In this document: positions 1 through 11,808 of the stretch, in pieces
Numbering within the stretch: the first letter of the stretch is position 1
How the letters are laid out: each line of letters begins with the position of its first letter
Assembly: GCA_023678885.1 (NCBI GenBank)
Contig: CM043001.1
Location: 6,396,001-6,460,000, forward strand
Direction of reading: 5' to 3'
Origin: Pogostemon cablin
Lineage: Eukaryota > Streptophyta > Magnoliopsida > Lamiales > Lamiaceae
Length of the DNA stretch: 64,000 nucleotides
Position numbers and translations under genes: made by a program
The notes under the pieces: generated by a model
Database searches by the model: none
What the model was told of the DNA's origin: nothing
What the model saw: only the letters and a program-made list of their open reading frames with translations

Positions 1-61
1 GAAGCACCATCCATCTGAAATAAATCCAGTTGAGGAAGAGATACAAATTGCAGCTGACGGA

Positions 62-800
62 ATGCTTCCTATGAACCAACTGAAGAGCATCGTATTAGAG
101 ACGATAAAAGACAAGTTTAAAGAGAGCTCCAAATCTTCTGTTGCCTATAAAAAGCCATATACAAAGAGAGTTGACAGCTTGAAGATGCCAGTTGACTACC
201 AGCCTCCTAAATTTCAACAATTCGATGGCAAAGCCAACCCAAGACAACACATAGCGCACTTTGTCGAGACATGTAATGATGTTGGAACCTTTGATGATCA
301 CATGCTCAAACAATCCATCCGATCACTAAAGGAAAATGCCTTTGATTGGTATATTGACTTAGAAGCTAACTCCATCGATAACTGGGGGCAAATGGAAAAA
401 GAGTTTCTCAATCGCGTCTATAGCACTCGAAGGATTGTTAGCATGATAGAGATGACTAATACTTTCCAATGGAAAGAAGAGCCAGCAATCGATTATATTA
501 ATTGATGGAGAAATCTAAGCTTGAATTGCAAAGATCAATTGTTCGAAGTCTCTGCCATCAACATGTGCATTCAAGGGATGCAATAGAGCCTGCGATACAT
601 CCTTCAAGGAATCCAGCCAAAGACTTTTGAAGAACTAGCTACAAAAGCTCATGACATAGAGCTGAGTATGGCATCAAGTGATTTTGAATTGCCTTCAACT
701 AACGACTCCTATGAGTTTGGAGACATGTCTTTTGATAGGCCTCTTGAGGAGGAGTCAGAGTTAAAGATACCAGTGTCTATAAAGGTCCAAAGAAATTAAG
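62..800 (+). pseudogene. Ty3/gypsy gag remnant
   Basis: This is a decayed capsid (gag) region of a Ty3/gypsy LTR retrotransposon. The open part (62-505) has the usual retrotransposon-gag signature: a PPKFQQFDGK start, then NPRQHIAHF, then a segment with ENAFDWY and a later WGQMEKEFLNR. After a TGA at 503 the same frame continues as gag-like sequence with a further stop near 584, up to about 690. No CCHC knuckle, protease or RT follows, so only a gag piece remains. The left side runs off the window, so the N-terminus may lie outside. The family assignment rests on the gag motif order alone; the lineage is not determined. Confidence 0.8.
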
Positions 801-844
801 TTAAAGCAAAAGAAAATAGTGCATCCCACGATTGGGGGCAATAA

Positions 845-1330
845 ACTATTAACAAAGTCAACGCTCCCCGACACGAGCGAAAACTGTCCACATCACGCTC
901 CTCGACACGAGCTAAAACTATATAAAATTTCTCAAGTTACGCTCTTCGACACGAGCTAAAACTGTTCATATGTTATGCTCCTTGATACGAGTTTAAACTA
1001 TCTCACTCAAAACAAATCTCATTGAGAAGAGACGAAACTCTCCACATGTTATGCTCCTCGATACGAGCTTAAACTGTCCAACTCAAATCAAATTTCCTTA
1101 AGAAGAGACGAAACTCTCCACATGTTATGCTCCTTGACACGAGCTTAAATTGTCTCTCTCAATTCAAGACTCCTCGAGAAGAGTATAAACTCTCAACAAT
1201 TTCAAATTCAAGACTACTTGAGAAGAGTATAAACTGTCTACAAGCTACGTTCAAAATTTCAAGCTCTTTAACGCACGAGCTTAAACTGCATGACACGGCA
1301 CACACACCCTCCAAATCATATCATGTTCCT
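845..1330. repeat. Diverged tandem array, CGACACGAGC core
   Basis: A short core resembling CTCCTCGACACGAGCTTAAACT recurs about eight times with variants such as ctcttcgacacgagc and ctccttgatacgag. Between cores are AAGAGACGAAACTCTCC-like spacers, so a longer period of roughly 100 bp is visible between about 960 and 1170. It lies directly after the gag remnant and no frame is open across it. It is probably part of the noncoding 3' internal region or LTR of a gypsy element, but no LTR boundary could be fixed. Confidence 0.7.
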
Positions 1331-1339
1331 TTAGTACTT

Positions 1340-2636
1340 CACTAAATTCAGTCATAATTCAAGTTACATCCATTAAGTTTGCGAGATGTGAGCAAGCAAT
1401 TAAATTTATTCATATGTGAAAGTATGAATTAAATGCAATGCAGTTGATGAGAGTTGAAGCCCAAGTGGACAATATTTTCAATTATTTGAGAAGCCCAAAT
1501 TGATTGATGTTTGGGGCAATTGGGCCTAAATAATTTATCCAACAAAATTGGCCCATTTGAGAAGTTAGTGCTGATCCGTAATAAAAAATTAATGTTGAAA
1601 TGGGAATCATCATTGACTGACTTTGACTAAATCAATTCAAGAAGAATTATTTCTCTCTCTCTTAAAAGAGAAACACGTGAACTACTCCTCCCCTCCAGAA
1701 ATCGACTGGATTCCCTTCTTGCAAGAAAAGCTCCTCCTCTAAAATTGAAAGATTGAAGCTGCCATTGTTGCAACCCGACGACCACCGCCCTATCTTGCAG
1801 GTCTGATCGCCAAAATCGCGCCATCGTTGCAATAAGAAATCACCGGAGACCCATCTCACACCTTCTGCGCTACTGGCACCGTCGTGTGATCAACTTCCAG
1901 CCGCCAAATCGCGTCGCCCACCGCCCCGGTCAAATCTGCCTCCGAACACCGAGCCGCCACTCAACCGCGCTTGTTGTAGCGCTGCATCTACTGCCAGCGA
2001 CCGTCGCCGTCGCTCGCCCTCTAGATCCAGTATCGCCGCCACCGCCGAGAGTCGCGCGCCGATTGGAAATCTCCATAGGAGGTCCAAGCTGTTCAAGTCA
2101 TGGCCGTTCACTAGTACCGCTGTCCATCGGAAATAGCCACTCTGAGCCGACTTCGCCGCCACGTCCTCATTGAAGCTTTTGGCGATACTCCGCCGAAAGA
2201 ATCGCGCAGCCTCCAAGCCCAGCCGTCGCCACCACCACTGCTTCTATCTCATACTAAGAAACAAACATATCAGGGAACATCTTTTCTTCTCAAAAGTTGA
2301 GAAGAATTTCTCCATCTTTCTCAAGAAAAATGTCGATCGACTGTCAATTGAGAAGAACTTCGCCAAACACCGTAATAGAGCCACTCTGATCTACTATCGC
2401 GCCAAGATCGCCACTGCCTTTTCTTGCATATCGCCGGAAGTCGCTGCTTGCCGCCGCTGAAATCGCTGTTCACACCACGCTGCTCGCCGCCGAACAACTT
2501 CCGTTTTCGTTGGCCGACTTCTCTTCAAAAGTCCCAGGCCGCTAGCTGAAAAACGGGCCATGAAACCCTTTATATAACCGTGGATATGCATGAAAACGAA
2601 AAGGATAATTCTTCTACGAGATTTGAATATATCTTT
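1340..2636. other. GC-rich repeat-like stretch, no gene
   Basis: No supported gene here. The stretch is AT-rich at its edges and strongly GC-rich at about 1880-2250, with many gccgcc/cgccg runs, so short ORFs open on both strands by composition alone. The gcccaa/gggcc motifs near 1450-1550 and a TATATAA at about 2571 are typical of LTR or leader DNA of plant retroelements. The right edge at 2636 is where the pararetrovirus begins. Confidence 0.4.
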
Positions 2637-2648
2637 TAAATTTTTGAA

Positions 2649-3642
2649 TTGATCTCAAGATTTATATTATCCTGGATATATCGTATAGGTGCATATAACA
2701 CAAGATATTTTATGATGAACAATCTTATGAATGTAAACAACATACTGTTTGAAATATATGATAATCCAAGAAATTTATATAAGTTAAATAATTGGACAAT
2801 TCTTAGAATTGAGCCTAAGAAAATATATAAAATTTGTACTTTTGCTATATTTAATAATAAGCATGTAGTTAAAACTACTGAATCTTCTATTCCTATACAG
2901 GATGAAGAAATTGCTATTAGACTTTAAATAATAGTGATATTGCACCGTATAGAAAAGATTATAATTAGCTACATATTATATTAATACAAATTGCTTTTAG
3001 ACCTTTAACTCTAAAAGGTTTATCTCTTGCTGCTCTTCGTGATGGAAGAAATTTAAATTGGAAAAGTTCTATAATGGGAATAATACAATCTAGCTTGGCT
3101 CATGGCCCTGTTTATTTTAATGTTTATCCAGATGTTTCTTTAAATTTGACAGATCAAAATATATTAGATTCCGTTATTTTAAATGTTAAAACACATGGTA
3201 ACAATTATGCTCCAGGATCTGAAATTATTTGCATATGTTATCGAATTCGTTATAAATTGTTAAAGACACTAAATCCTATGTGCATAATGAGAGATAATAA
3301 GGATAATAAAGAAACTATTCTTATATAATCAAATTTCGAAAAATCAAATATTACTACTAGAAGACCTATAAAATGGGAAGAAATAGTATTTCCTGAAAAA
3401 TGGACTATAGAAAATGTTGTATCCATAAAACTCATTAATAATGAGTTAAAAGAAATAAGACCATCATATAAGTCAACAAGATCCTATATATCACCATTTG
3501 ATTATGAAGTAGAATTGCATGAGTCATCTAGAGCTTCTACCTCACAAGTAAGAGATTCTAATAATGATTGGTCAAATGAGATTAATAAAGTAAAAATTAA
3601 CAAAGAACATATTGTTCATGGATTTCAAGGAATTAAAATTTA
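2649..3642 (+). pseudogene. Pararetrovirus movement-protein region (broken)
   Basis: This is the remnant of a viral cell-to-cell movement protein (30K superfamily, expected at plasmodesmata). The first open piece (2649-2927) contains MNVNNILFEIYDN. After a shifted, stop-containing stretch (2928-3000) the frame reopens with SLAALRDGRNLNW and GPVYFNVYPD, runs to a stop at 3326-3328, and continues in the same frame to 3642. At least one frameshift and two stops break it. Assignment is by position ahead of the capsid region and by general resemblance to caulimovirid movement proteins; it is less certain than the RT call. Confidence 0.6.
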
Positions 3643-3683
3643 AGAAAATGACACTATGTCAGATATAAATTTTTCTTAATTTT

Positions 3684-5687
3684 ATGGATTGCAAAAAAAT
3701 TGATTTTTCAAAAGGCTCTCCGGCCAGAAAGGAGATTAATGATGAATTTCAAAAACCAGAATGGAATCTTTTTAGAAAAAGGTATTTTGAACATTTTCAA
3801 GAACACCTCGATTATATCAGAAAAAGCTTTTATGAATATTGTGAAAAACAAAATAAAAAAATACATTTTGTTTCTTAGATTATTAAAATAATCATTATTA
3901 AAGAAATAAATACTCTTGAAAGAGAATATACACTTTCTAATGGGGAACTTTTAAAAGGGATATATCCACCAAATGATAAATTTTATATAGAACGAGGTAA
4001 TAAACTTTTAAGTTTTAATGGATTTTCTAAACTAATAGAACAAGACAATATTAATTTAACTGTCAAGCATCTAAACCAACTTTTGAAAAATCAAAACTAT
4101 ACAAATTTGTATTTAACTATTATTGGAGAAGAAATATCTTATTTACATAATAGAATTGAAAGAATAATAGAAACAATCGAAAAAATAAAAAATATAAAAA
4201 AGAGAAAAATATAGATCCAACATCTTCCTCATCCGATGAAATAGGATCCTCTTCTTCACAAATAGCTTCTGCATCTTTTCAACTTCCACCTATTGTTACA
4301 GATTTTAAATATTCATCTAAAGTTGATGAGTTGAGAAGCCTTTTAAAAGAAAATTTAAATATTTCTACCCTAGATCAGACTGATAATAACCAGGATGAGA
4401 TAAATAAAATCAAATGGATTGGAAAACCTATAACAGGAAAGTTTTATTATAGAAGACCTACCCCTATGGATATTATTCATGAGAAACTGATTATTTGATT
4501 AATAATAGTTATAATGGAAAAAGTATATATGAATGGAATATAGATGCATTTCCTGACAATCAAATCTATAGCACTATACATAGAATGCTTATGTATAGTC
4601 AAGTCTACAAAAATGCAGGAAATAGTGATGCTAATATTGCAAAAATAATAATAGCTGGCTTTACTGGCCAATTAAAAGGCTGGTGGGATTATTATTTATC
4701 TTCATTAAATAAAGTAGATATTCTTAGATCAGTAAAAATAGAAGGTGGACAAACCTGTGAAAATGTTGTTTATTGTTTATTAAGTACTATTATTGAACAT
4801 TTTACTGGTAGATATACTGATAACAGTGAAAAAATTAGAACACTTCTTTCTAATCTAAATTGCAAAACTCTTACAGATTTTAGATGGTATAAAGATACAT
4901 TTTTATATAGAGTCTATGAATTACAAGATTGTAATAATGAGTTCTGGAAGGCTAAATTTATTAATGGACTTCCTTATTTGTTTGCTGAAAGAATTAAAAT
5001 GTTATGAGGGGAAATAATATTTCTATTGATTATAATACTTTTACTTATGATAATATTATAAATATTTGTATACAACAAGGTTTATCCATTTGCAACGAAC
5101 TAAAACTCACAAGACAAATAAAGAAACAAAATTAGCTTGAAAATAAACAACTTGGTCAATTTTGTGATCAATTTGGTATGAAAAATCCATTTATGAAGAA
5201 AAACAATAATTATGAAAAGGAAATGAAAATTCCTTATAAAAAGAAAAGACATTATTCTAAAAAATATAGAGATAAAAAATTCAAAATAAAAGAACAAAGA
5301 AGAGAAGATAAGGGTAAAAGAAAAAGTTTTTATAAACGAAAGAAAAAAATTATTTGTCATAAATGTGGTAAAATAGGTCATTATGCTAATCAATGTTGGG
5401 CTAAAGAACATATTAAAAATCTTAACATAGAAGAAGATCTTAAAGAAAAACTTTATAATATTGTGTTACATAACAGTGATAGTGAATATGAGACAACTAC
5501 TTCTGATGATTCATCTTATAATTCAGAAGATATTAATAATATAGAAAATCAATCTATTTATTCTCAAGATAATAGTAAGTGTAAAAGTGAATGTGATGGA
5601 TGTGCTATTGGACAACCCTGCATAAAAGATAGATGTATTAATCAGCTAAATGCGAAAGATGATGATATTTATAATCTTATGTCATAA
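3684..5687 (+). pseudogene. Pararetrovirus capsid region with CCHC knuckle (broken)
   Basis: This is the coat-protein part of the viral polyprotein. The best-preserved piece (4495-5007, 170 codons) contains a GFTGQLKGWWDYYL segment and ends with KFINGLPYLFAERIK, a pattern seen in caulimovirid capsid proteins. A very basic stretch (5178-5350, Lys/Arg-rich) leads into a zinc knuckle with C-x2-C-x4-H-x4-C spacing at about 5357-5398. An acidic Ser/Asp-rich tail and a Cys-rich cluster follow up to 5687. Upstream (3684-4490) are serine-rich and helical pieces broken by stops. Its role would have been genome packaging; in this state it cannot be expressed as one protein. Confidence 0.8.
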
Positions 5688-5864
5688 TTTCAAGATCTTA
5701 ATCTAAATATTAATGTTCTTGATAATGATAATATTTTAGAATTATTTAAATTAATAAAAGATTCAAAGTTAAGGTCCGACATTATAGACCAACTAACTGA
5801 TATACCTTCGACTAGTAGAAATATTGAAAAGGAACATAGATTAAATGCTCCGACTCAATATTCT

Positions 5865-6237
5865 ATGAAAGAAGTAGAAGATCTTTTAAAAAAGAATTAC
5901 ATTAATGAAAATCAGATTACTGTTAAAGATTTGATTAATGAAATAGAAATTTTGAAATCAGAAATAAAAGATTTACAAAGCAAAAATTACATCTTTGAAA
6001 ATAGACTTTCTAAAATAGAAAAATATAAAGAAAATATACATCAATTTTTTGATTTGGAAAAAAGGTAAAGATATTCTTACAGAATCAACTGAAGAACAAG
6101 AAAATTTTCTTTCTATTTTAAACAAATTCATTTCTCAAAAATGGTATACAAAAATTACTTTGAAAATGAATAGATCTTTTACAAAAAAATTTATTGCTAT
6201 GATTGATAGTGGGGCTGATCTAAATGTTATACAATAA
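5865..6237 (+). pseudogene. Pararetrovirus coiled coil and aspartic protease remnant
   Basis: The first frame (5865-6068) is a Lys/Glu/Ile/Leu-rich coiled-coil-like segment. A shift of frame leads into 6049-6237, which carries the aspartic protease active-site motif IDSGAD near 6201-6218, before a stop at 6235. The order coiled coil, protease, then RT fits a caulimovirid polyprotein. The flap region further downstream (6240-6400) is interrupted by a TGA near 6324. Confidence 0.7.
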
Positions 6238-6399
6238 GGATTAATCCCTACGCAATATTTCCATAAAACTAGTCACTCTCTTTCTACTACAAGAGGAGAT
6301 CTACTTGATATAAAATATAAATGACCTGTTGCATATATTTGCAAAAATGGTTCATGTATATCAACAGAATTTTTATTAGCAAAAAATATTTCTAGTCAA

Positions 6400-8028
6400 T
6401 TGATTCTCGAATTACCATTTATCAACAAAATATATCATATAAACTCTATTAACACAAGAGGATTATCAGGTACTTTTGAAGGAAAAAAATATATTTTTTA
6501 TTTTGTTACTAAGTCTGTTCCTAAAATTTTAAATGAACTACATGATACTTTAAGAAGAAAAAACTCTCAAATAAACTTTTTAAAAGCTGAGATTAATACT
6601 CTAACTATTGATGAAAAAATCAATAATCCTAAATTACAAGAAAAAATAAAATTAATTTATAATAATTTTGCATTAGATATATGCAGTGATCTTCCAAATG
6701 CATTTTGGGATCGAAAAAAATATATTGTTTCTCTTCAATATGAAGATGGATTTAATGATAATAATATTCCCGTTAAAGCTAGACCTTGGCAAATGAATTC
6801 TGAATATTTAGAATTATGTAAGAAAGATATTCAATCACTTCTTGAGAAAAGATTAATTAAACCTTCAAAATCACCATGGTCTTGCACTGCATTTTATGTT
6901 AATAAACATTCAGAACAGGAAAGAGAAGTTCTCAGGTTAGTCATAAATTATAAACCTCTTAATAAAGTTTTAAAATGGATAAGACATCTTATTCCTAATA
7001 AAAAAGATTTATTAGATAGATTAGTGCATGCTCTTATATTTTTTAAATTTGATTTAAAATCAGGATTTTGGCAAATTCAAATTAAAGAATCTGATAGATA
7101 CAAAACTGCCTTTAATGTTCCTATAGGACATTATGAGTGGAATGTTCATCTGAATTTCAACAGATCATGAATGACATATTCAGTCCTTGTAGTAATTCAT
7201 TATTGTTTATATTGATGATATACTTGTTTTCTCGAATAATATTGAGATACATTTTAAACATTTAAATATGTTTAAGAAAATTATTTTAGAAAATGGTCTT
7301 GTTATTTCAAAACCAAAAATGTCATTATTTCAAACCAGTATAAGATTTCTTGGTCATATTATAGAAAAGGGAAAATAGTCCCTATTCAAAGAAGTATAGA
7401 ATATAGTAATAAATTTCCTGATGTAATAACTGATAAAACACAACTCCAAAGATTTCTTGGGAGTTTAAATTATATTTCTGCTTATATTAAATATCTTAAT
7501 AAAGATACTGTTATTTTATATGATAGGTTAAAAAAGAATCCTTTACCTTGGTCAGACTCACATACACGAGCTGTTAAAAATATTAAAGAAAAAATTAAAA
7601 ATTTACCTTGTCTTATGTTAGCAAATTCACAATGAAAGAATATTATCGAAACAGATGCTTCTGATATAGGTTCTGGAGGAATTTTAAAACAAATTGATGA
7701 TAATAAACAAGAATAATTAATTAGATTTTATTCAGGAAAGTGGAATGAGTCTCAAAGAAATTATTCTACTATAGCAAAAGAAATCCTTGCTATTGTTAAA
7801 TGTGTTTTAAAATTTCAAGATGATCTTTTAAATCAACAATTTATTATTAAAACTGATTGCAAATCTGCTAAATATATGTTTTCCAAAGATTTTAAGCATG
7901 ATGTTTCTAAATAAATGTTTGCTAGGTGGCAAGCTCATTTAACTCCTTTTGATTTTGAAATTATTTATAAAAAAGGAGAAGATAATCATCTTTCAGATTT
8001 TCTAACCAGAGAATATTTGCAGGCATGA
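6400..8028 (+). pseudogene. Pararetrovirus reverse transcriptase / RNase H (broken)
   Basis: The long open part (6400-7170, 256 codons) covers the RT fingers and palm: ARPWQMN, KSPWSCTAF, RLVINYKPLN and FKFDLKSGFWQI are recognisable. After a short deletion or frameshift near 7150-7200 the active-site box YIDD is seen at about 7204-7215. A stop at 7377-7379 and further shifts follow. RNase H starts with TDASDIGSGG at about 7651 and ends with the R-W-Q-A-H-L-T-P segment and a terminal TRE motif just before 8025. Stops near 7635, 7714 and 7912 inactivate it. No integrase core follows, as expected for a pararetrovirus rather than a gypsy element. Confidence 0.88.
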
Positions 8029-8564
8029 GTGAGCTAGGTAGAGGAAGGTCCTCTTATAGAGGACGAGGAGAAAGAGGAAGACCTCCAATCATAATTTCAC
8101 AATTTGGAAAGCAAAAACTTATTAATCAGAATATTTCTGGAAGTTCTTCCGGAAGTAATATCCCAGAAAACAATCATCCATTATATGGAGAATTTCAGGA
8201 ATTTCTGAAACAAAGAAGTAATACTTCTCCTTAGATGGAAACATATGCTGATATAGCTACAGATGCAGGAAACTTATTCTCATTTATATCATGAGAATGA
8301 ACACAGAGAATTAATAATTCTAGTAGAAAAAAATGATACACAGTGGGCTGAAAATCCCTGGATGATAATGGAAAGATATTTTCTTTCTACATATTCTAAA
8401 AATGGCGTTTATAAACCCAGAGGCTTTTACGAAGCATTACTAAAACAGACATGAAGTATATAAATCACTCATACTTCCAGCAATGAGGCCATGACAGCCA
8501 AAGGAATTTATAGTTATTCCAAATTTGTTATAAAAAAGATTATATCTGCAGAAGAATGGGGTAT
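8025..8564 (+). pseudogene. Pararetrovirus second ORF, 5' part
   Basis: The ATG at 8025 overlaps the end of the RNase H region. The first open piece (8025-8232) is Arg/Gly/Ser-rich at its start. A stop at 8232-8234 and shifts follow, and coding resemblance continues in pieces (for example 8263-8454 with WAENPWMIMERY). The function of this ORF is not known to me. It ends abruptly at 8564 at the CACTA insertion; the continuation lies inverted at 12130-13299. Confidence 0.65.
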
Positions 8565-8583
8565 CACTACTAGAAAAATGCTG

Positions 8584-8930
8584 ATAGACATCGGTGTTGC
8601 ACCGATGTCTATTTGACCAAAGGGGTGATGTTGTATCCTGTGATGTTAAAATTCACGCTGATAGACATCGGTTATCCACCGATGTCTTTTCTTTGAAAGA
8701 CATCGGCTCGAACTCATTAGACATCGGTTATCCACCGATGTCTTTCCCAGAAAAGACATCGACTCGAATCCATTAGACATCGGTTATCCACCGATGTCTT
8801 TTCAAAAAAAGACATCGGCTCAAACCAAAAGACATCGGTTATCCACCGATGACTTTTCTAGAAAAAACATCGGCTCAAACACATTAGACATCGGTTACCC
8901 ACTGATGTCTTTCCAAGTAAAGACATCAAT
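8584..8930. repeat. CACTA subterminal palindromic repeat array
   Basis: About 17 half-sites GACATCGG / CCGATGTC (most exact, the rest one or two bases off) fill 350 bp. They are mostly arranged as inverted pairs around a GTTATCCA-like spacer, giving a palindrome of about 25 bp repeated six times, with single half-sites between (…AAAGACATCGGCTC). In En/Spm-type CACTA elements such subterminal motifs bind the element's own protein; the same motif recurs in the other arm at 13322-13405, which ties the two ends to one element. Short ORFs here are by-products of the repeat. Confidence 0.85.
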
Positions 8931-9236
8931 TGGAATTTTTATTTTTTTTATTTTTTTTAAAATCCAATTATACATAAATATAAATTATTATTAATATAAG
9001 GTTAAATTTATATAACCAAAAAATTCTGAAAATGATAAATATATCTAAAGGTAAACTGTACAAATACAATACACCAAAAGAACAAAAGTGCAAAACAAAA
9101 AACTAACTCCTTAATGAACACAATCTATATAAGTATAACTTGCCCAAAACATAATGTTATAATGAACACCAACACAATGTATACAAGTTTAATTTCACAA
9201 CTAACACTAATTATTGGTGCACAGGTATATGTACTT

Positions 9237-9372
9237 CGTAATACAAAATAATTGCATCACTACACCTATAGCTACACTTGGAGAAGACTCGGAAAGCATA
9301 CAATTGCAAAACCTTTTGCAGCATAGCCTCAAGCCTTGGATTATCACCATTTTCCTTTGCCTGCACATCCGT
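9237..9372 (-). other. Exon-like fragment of unidentified gene
   Basis: On the minus strand one frame reads with good codon character (NPRLEAMLQKVLQLYA) and no stop over about 45 codons. It is in the same orientation as the captured HSP90 and eS17 pieces to its right. I recall a similar segment in an uncharacterised plant protein but cannot name it securely. The rest of 8940-10240 shows no gene. Confidence 0.3.
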
Positions 9373-10249
9373 AACGCTTGGTTTTAATTTATAACCATCT
9401 TGACACTAAAATCATTAAGATAATTTATGATGTGATTTAACCTAATAGTGATGAGATGATGGGAGAGATGCTTTATAAGAGTATCCACTACCAACATAAG
9501 TTTAAATAAATCTTTTTTTAACAAACTAGTTTTTTATACTTTCTTATTAAACTTAATTAATAACATACAATCATTTCCAATTTAAACTACAAAAAAAATA
9601 AAAAAAATTTAAAAAATAAAAAAAACATTCACATTATTCTTCTTCATATCTTCATATATGAATATAAGTAGACGAGTAATGCATATAAGTGAAAAAATTT
9701 TATAATTGAGAAGTAGAACTGAACATGGCATCAAACAATCCCCCTCCCTTTTTTTTATAAGACCAGATACAATTTTTATCCATAATTTTGGGAGATGATT
9801 ACACTTATGAGCCAAAATACATGTATAGACAAAACCTACAGTACCATAAACCACAAAAGAAGTTGTGAAGTGTTTAAGAAGTCAACTTAACTAACTTTTA
9901 AAGTATCTGTGTGTGACATTCAAGAACCATAAAGGTTAAAAAGAAGTAGAGATTATGGCATTGAAATCCAATTGGTAATGACACTTCTAAGCCATAATTC
10001 CAAAAAAAAAACCCTAATCTTAGCATGATCTCAAAGGCTAAGGTTTCATGAACTCAAGAAAGAGAGAACAAATAACTAGGAGTGAGAACACTTACAACAA
10101 CACAAGGCATTCTATTTCAATATGTCAAGAATTTAAAGGCAACCATCCATGCACCAAATATCCAATGCTTAAGAACGTCAGCCTGTAGACTGCAAATTAG
10201 ATAGCAGTTAAAGTTAGCCATCTCACAGAAAAGCAAAAGCTTAAATATT

Positions 10250-10930
10250 CATCTTTCCATGTTTGCAGACCAACCAAAATTTCCAGAAGCAATAACACAA
10301 GGTGATGGACTGAAACAATTTGAGACACTTGCAACCCTATCGCCTAGATGCTTCTTAATCCAGTCACATATTAGGCAAAACTCTTGCTTTATTTCTTTTA
10401 TCCTTCTCCTCATCCTTGTCACCTACAACATATCAATTCATAGGACATTAGGAATCCCAACCCAAAAGAAGCAACAGTAAGTAATCAAAATCCTGTAGTT
10501 CAAATCTCACATGAGACAATAAAAAATAGCATACAATTCTTTTAATATAAAATTGCTAAAAATATATAACTAGAAATTTCTAGCAGATAGTTAGAGGATA
10601 AAAAAGGCAAAAATGGAGTAAATTGTCCACAGAACAAACCAGAAGGTTTCATAAACTAACCTAGATCTAAATCTTTTTTACTGATGTCAACAAAGTTCTT
10701 ATCCTTTTTAAATTTTGGATGACAACCTCATCTATGGGATCCACTAAGAAAAGAACCTGCAATAGAGTAGCAAGTGATGGTATTCAACCAAGCAGGAGAA
10801 ACTAAATGGCTGGCAGACAAATCAAGAAAACATAAACAGCATACTTCAATATCCTTTTCAACAAGTTTCTCCAAGAACGGAGTACTTCATGCACTACCTA
10901 CACTGTCTGCAGCGATGTAGAAATATTTAA
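10250..10930 (-). pseudogene. Captured fragment of organelle-type HSP90
   Basis: This is a piece of a chaperone gene of the HSP90 family, C-terminal part of the middle domain onward. Exon A (about 10930-10845) reads with AADSVGSA, a stop, then PFLEKLVEKDIE. Exon B (10756-10661) reads with VLFLVDPIDEVVIQNL and, after a one-base shift, FVDIS-like and DLDLG. Exon C (10422 to about 10250) contains CDWIKKHLGDRVASV and GNFGWSANMER. The exon edges coincide with GT donors (10844, 10660) and AG acceptors (10757, 10423), so the introns were carried along and the source was genomic DNA rather than cDNA. The VDPIDE wording points to the plastid/mitochondrial HSP90 branch, not the ER or cytosolic ones. 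Stops and shifts make it nonfunctional. Confidence 0.8.
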
Positions 10931-11382
10931 CAAAGATGCATACATTGCGCATGAGTAATTTGGTAAGAATTTTTTTTTTGAAAAACAAACTTACTTAGTG
11001 AATTGTGGGTAGCCAAAATCCATTATTTCATCAAGTATGCATCAGTAACACAATCCAAATCTAAATATCCAGTTATAAACCTACCAATTTTCTCACTAAG
11101 ATAATTCAAGAGTCAAATCTCAAACAATATGAATCAATAAAACTTAATCAATACAAACTCACCACGAATATGTAATGGGGAATTTAAAACAAAAGAAAAA
11201 AGAACACGTAAAAACAACATGAAATTAATTATAACCTTTAAAATTTCATACTTAAGCAAGTTTTCACCACAGAAGAGAAGTGAATGTCTCAGAAAATTCA
11301 ATATGTGAAAACAACAAAACCCATTATCCAAAAGCACAAAAAAATAGAACTAAATTGATTGGAAAACATAACCTAATATGCC

Positions 11383-11808
11383 TCAGTATCGCCTCGGGTC
11401 TCCACGGACAAAGTTTTCAGCCGGTTCAGAGGCAATTGGCCCTTCTTCTTTGACAACAACACCGTGCAATTCCTTAATTCCAAGGAATTCCAACAAATCT
11501 ACCGTCTCCTGGTCAACCTCGATGCGGTCGATCTAAATAGTGGACTCATCGGGGACAAAATTCATACGGTGCTCGCACTCCTCTTCTTGCAGCTAGAGTG
11601 AGATGACACGCACCAGCCCTTTCTGGATAAGATTCAACTGATGATTGGCGAAGCTGGCGATCTTTTTGCTGAGGTTCTTCGACTGATTGATGGCCACCTC
11701 TTCGAGATTCTCCTTCTTCTAGTGAGAATCCAGCATCATCTTCGAGTAGTAACGCTCGATCACCAAGCGGGAGGACTGTTTCACGGTCTTCGTACGCACG
11801 TGGCCCAA
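11383..11808 (-). pseudogene. RPS17: Ribosomal protein eS17 (RPS17) pseudogene
   Basis: On the minus strand, 142 codons read as a full-length small-subunit protein eS17 without introns. Visible segments are GHVRTKTVK, VIERYYSKMMLD, NLEEVAI, IQKGLVRVISL, CEHRMNFVPDES and IDRIEVDQETVDLL, ending near the expected length of about 140 residues. The start codon has become TTG (11808-11806), and three in-frame TAG codons (about 11720, 11597 and 11535) interrupt it, so it is dead. It lies in the same orientation as the HSP90 fragment inside the CACTA-bounded segment. It may have been captured from DNA or be a processed copy; lack of introns alone does not decide this. Confidence 0.88.

Larger units (their letters stand above)
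2637..8564 (+). mobile_element. Endogenous pararetrovirus, left part
   Basis: This is an integrated, decayed copy of a Caulimoviridae genome. The gene order is movement protein, capsid with CCHC knuckle, aspartic protease, reverse transcriptase, RNase H, then a second ORF. There is no integrase and no LTR, which separates it from Ty3/gypsy. Many stops and frameshifts interrupt every domain. The order suits petuvirus- or florendovirus-like genomes; the genus is not settled from motifs alone. The left edge is set by a 62-bp repeat shared with 13925-13986. At 8564 the virus is cut by a CACTA element, and its continuation is found inverted at 12130-13302. Confidence 0.85.

Noticed and set aside
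1627..2591. Several ORFs of 65-108 codons on both strands
   Set aside because: They follow the GC-rich gccgcc composition, overlap each other on opposite strands and have no motif.
2637..8030. Ty3/gypsy retrotransposon as source of the RT region
   Set aside because: There is a movement-protein-like region before the capsid, no integrase after RNase H and no LTR, which fits a pararetrovirus.
8584..8930. Regular palindromic repeats resembling a CRISPR array
   Set aside because: The spacers are themselves repeats, the array directly follows a CACTA end, and the genome is a plant.
10250..11808. Functional HSP90 or ribosomal protein gene
   Set aside because: HSP90 covers only three exons with shifts and a stop; eS17 has a lost ATG and three in-frame stops.
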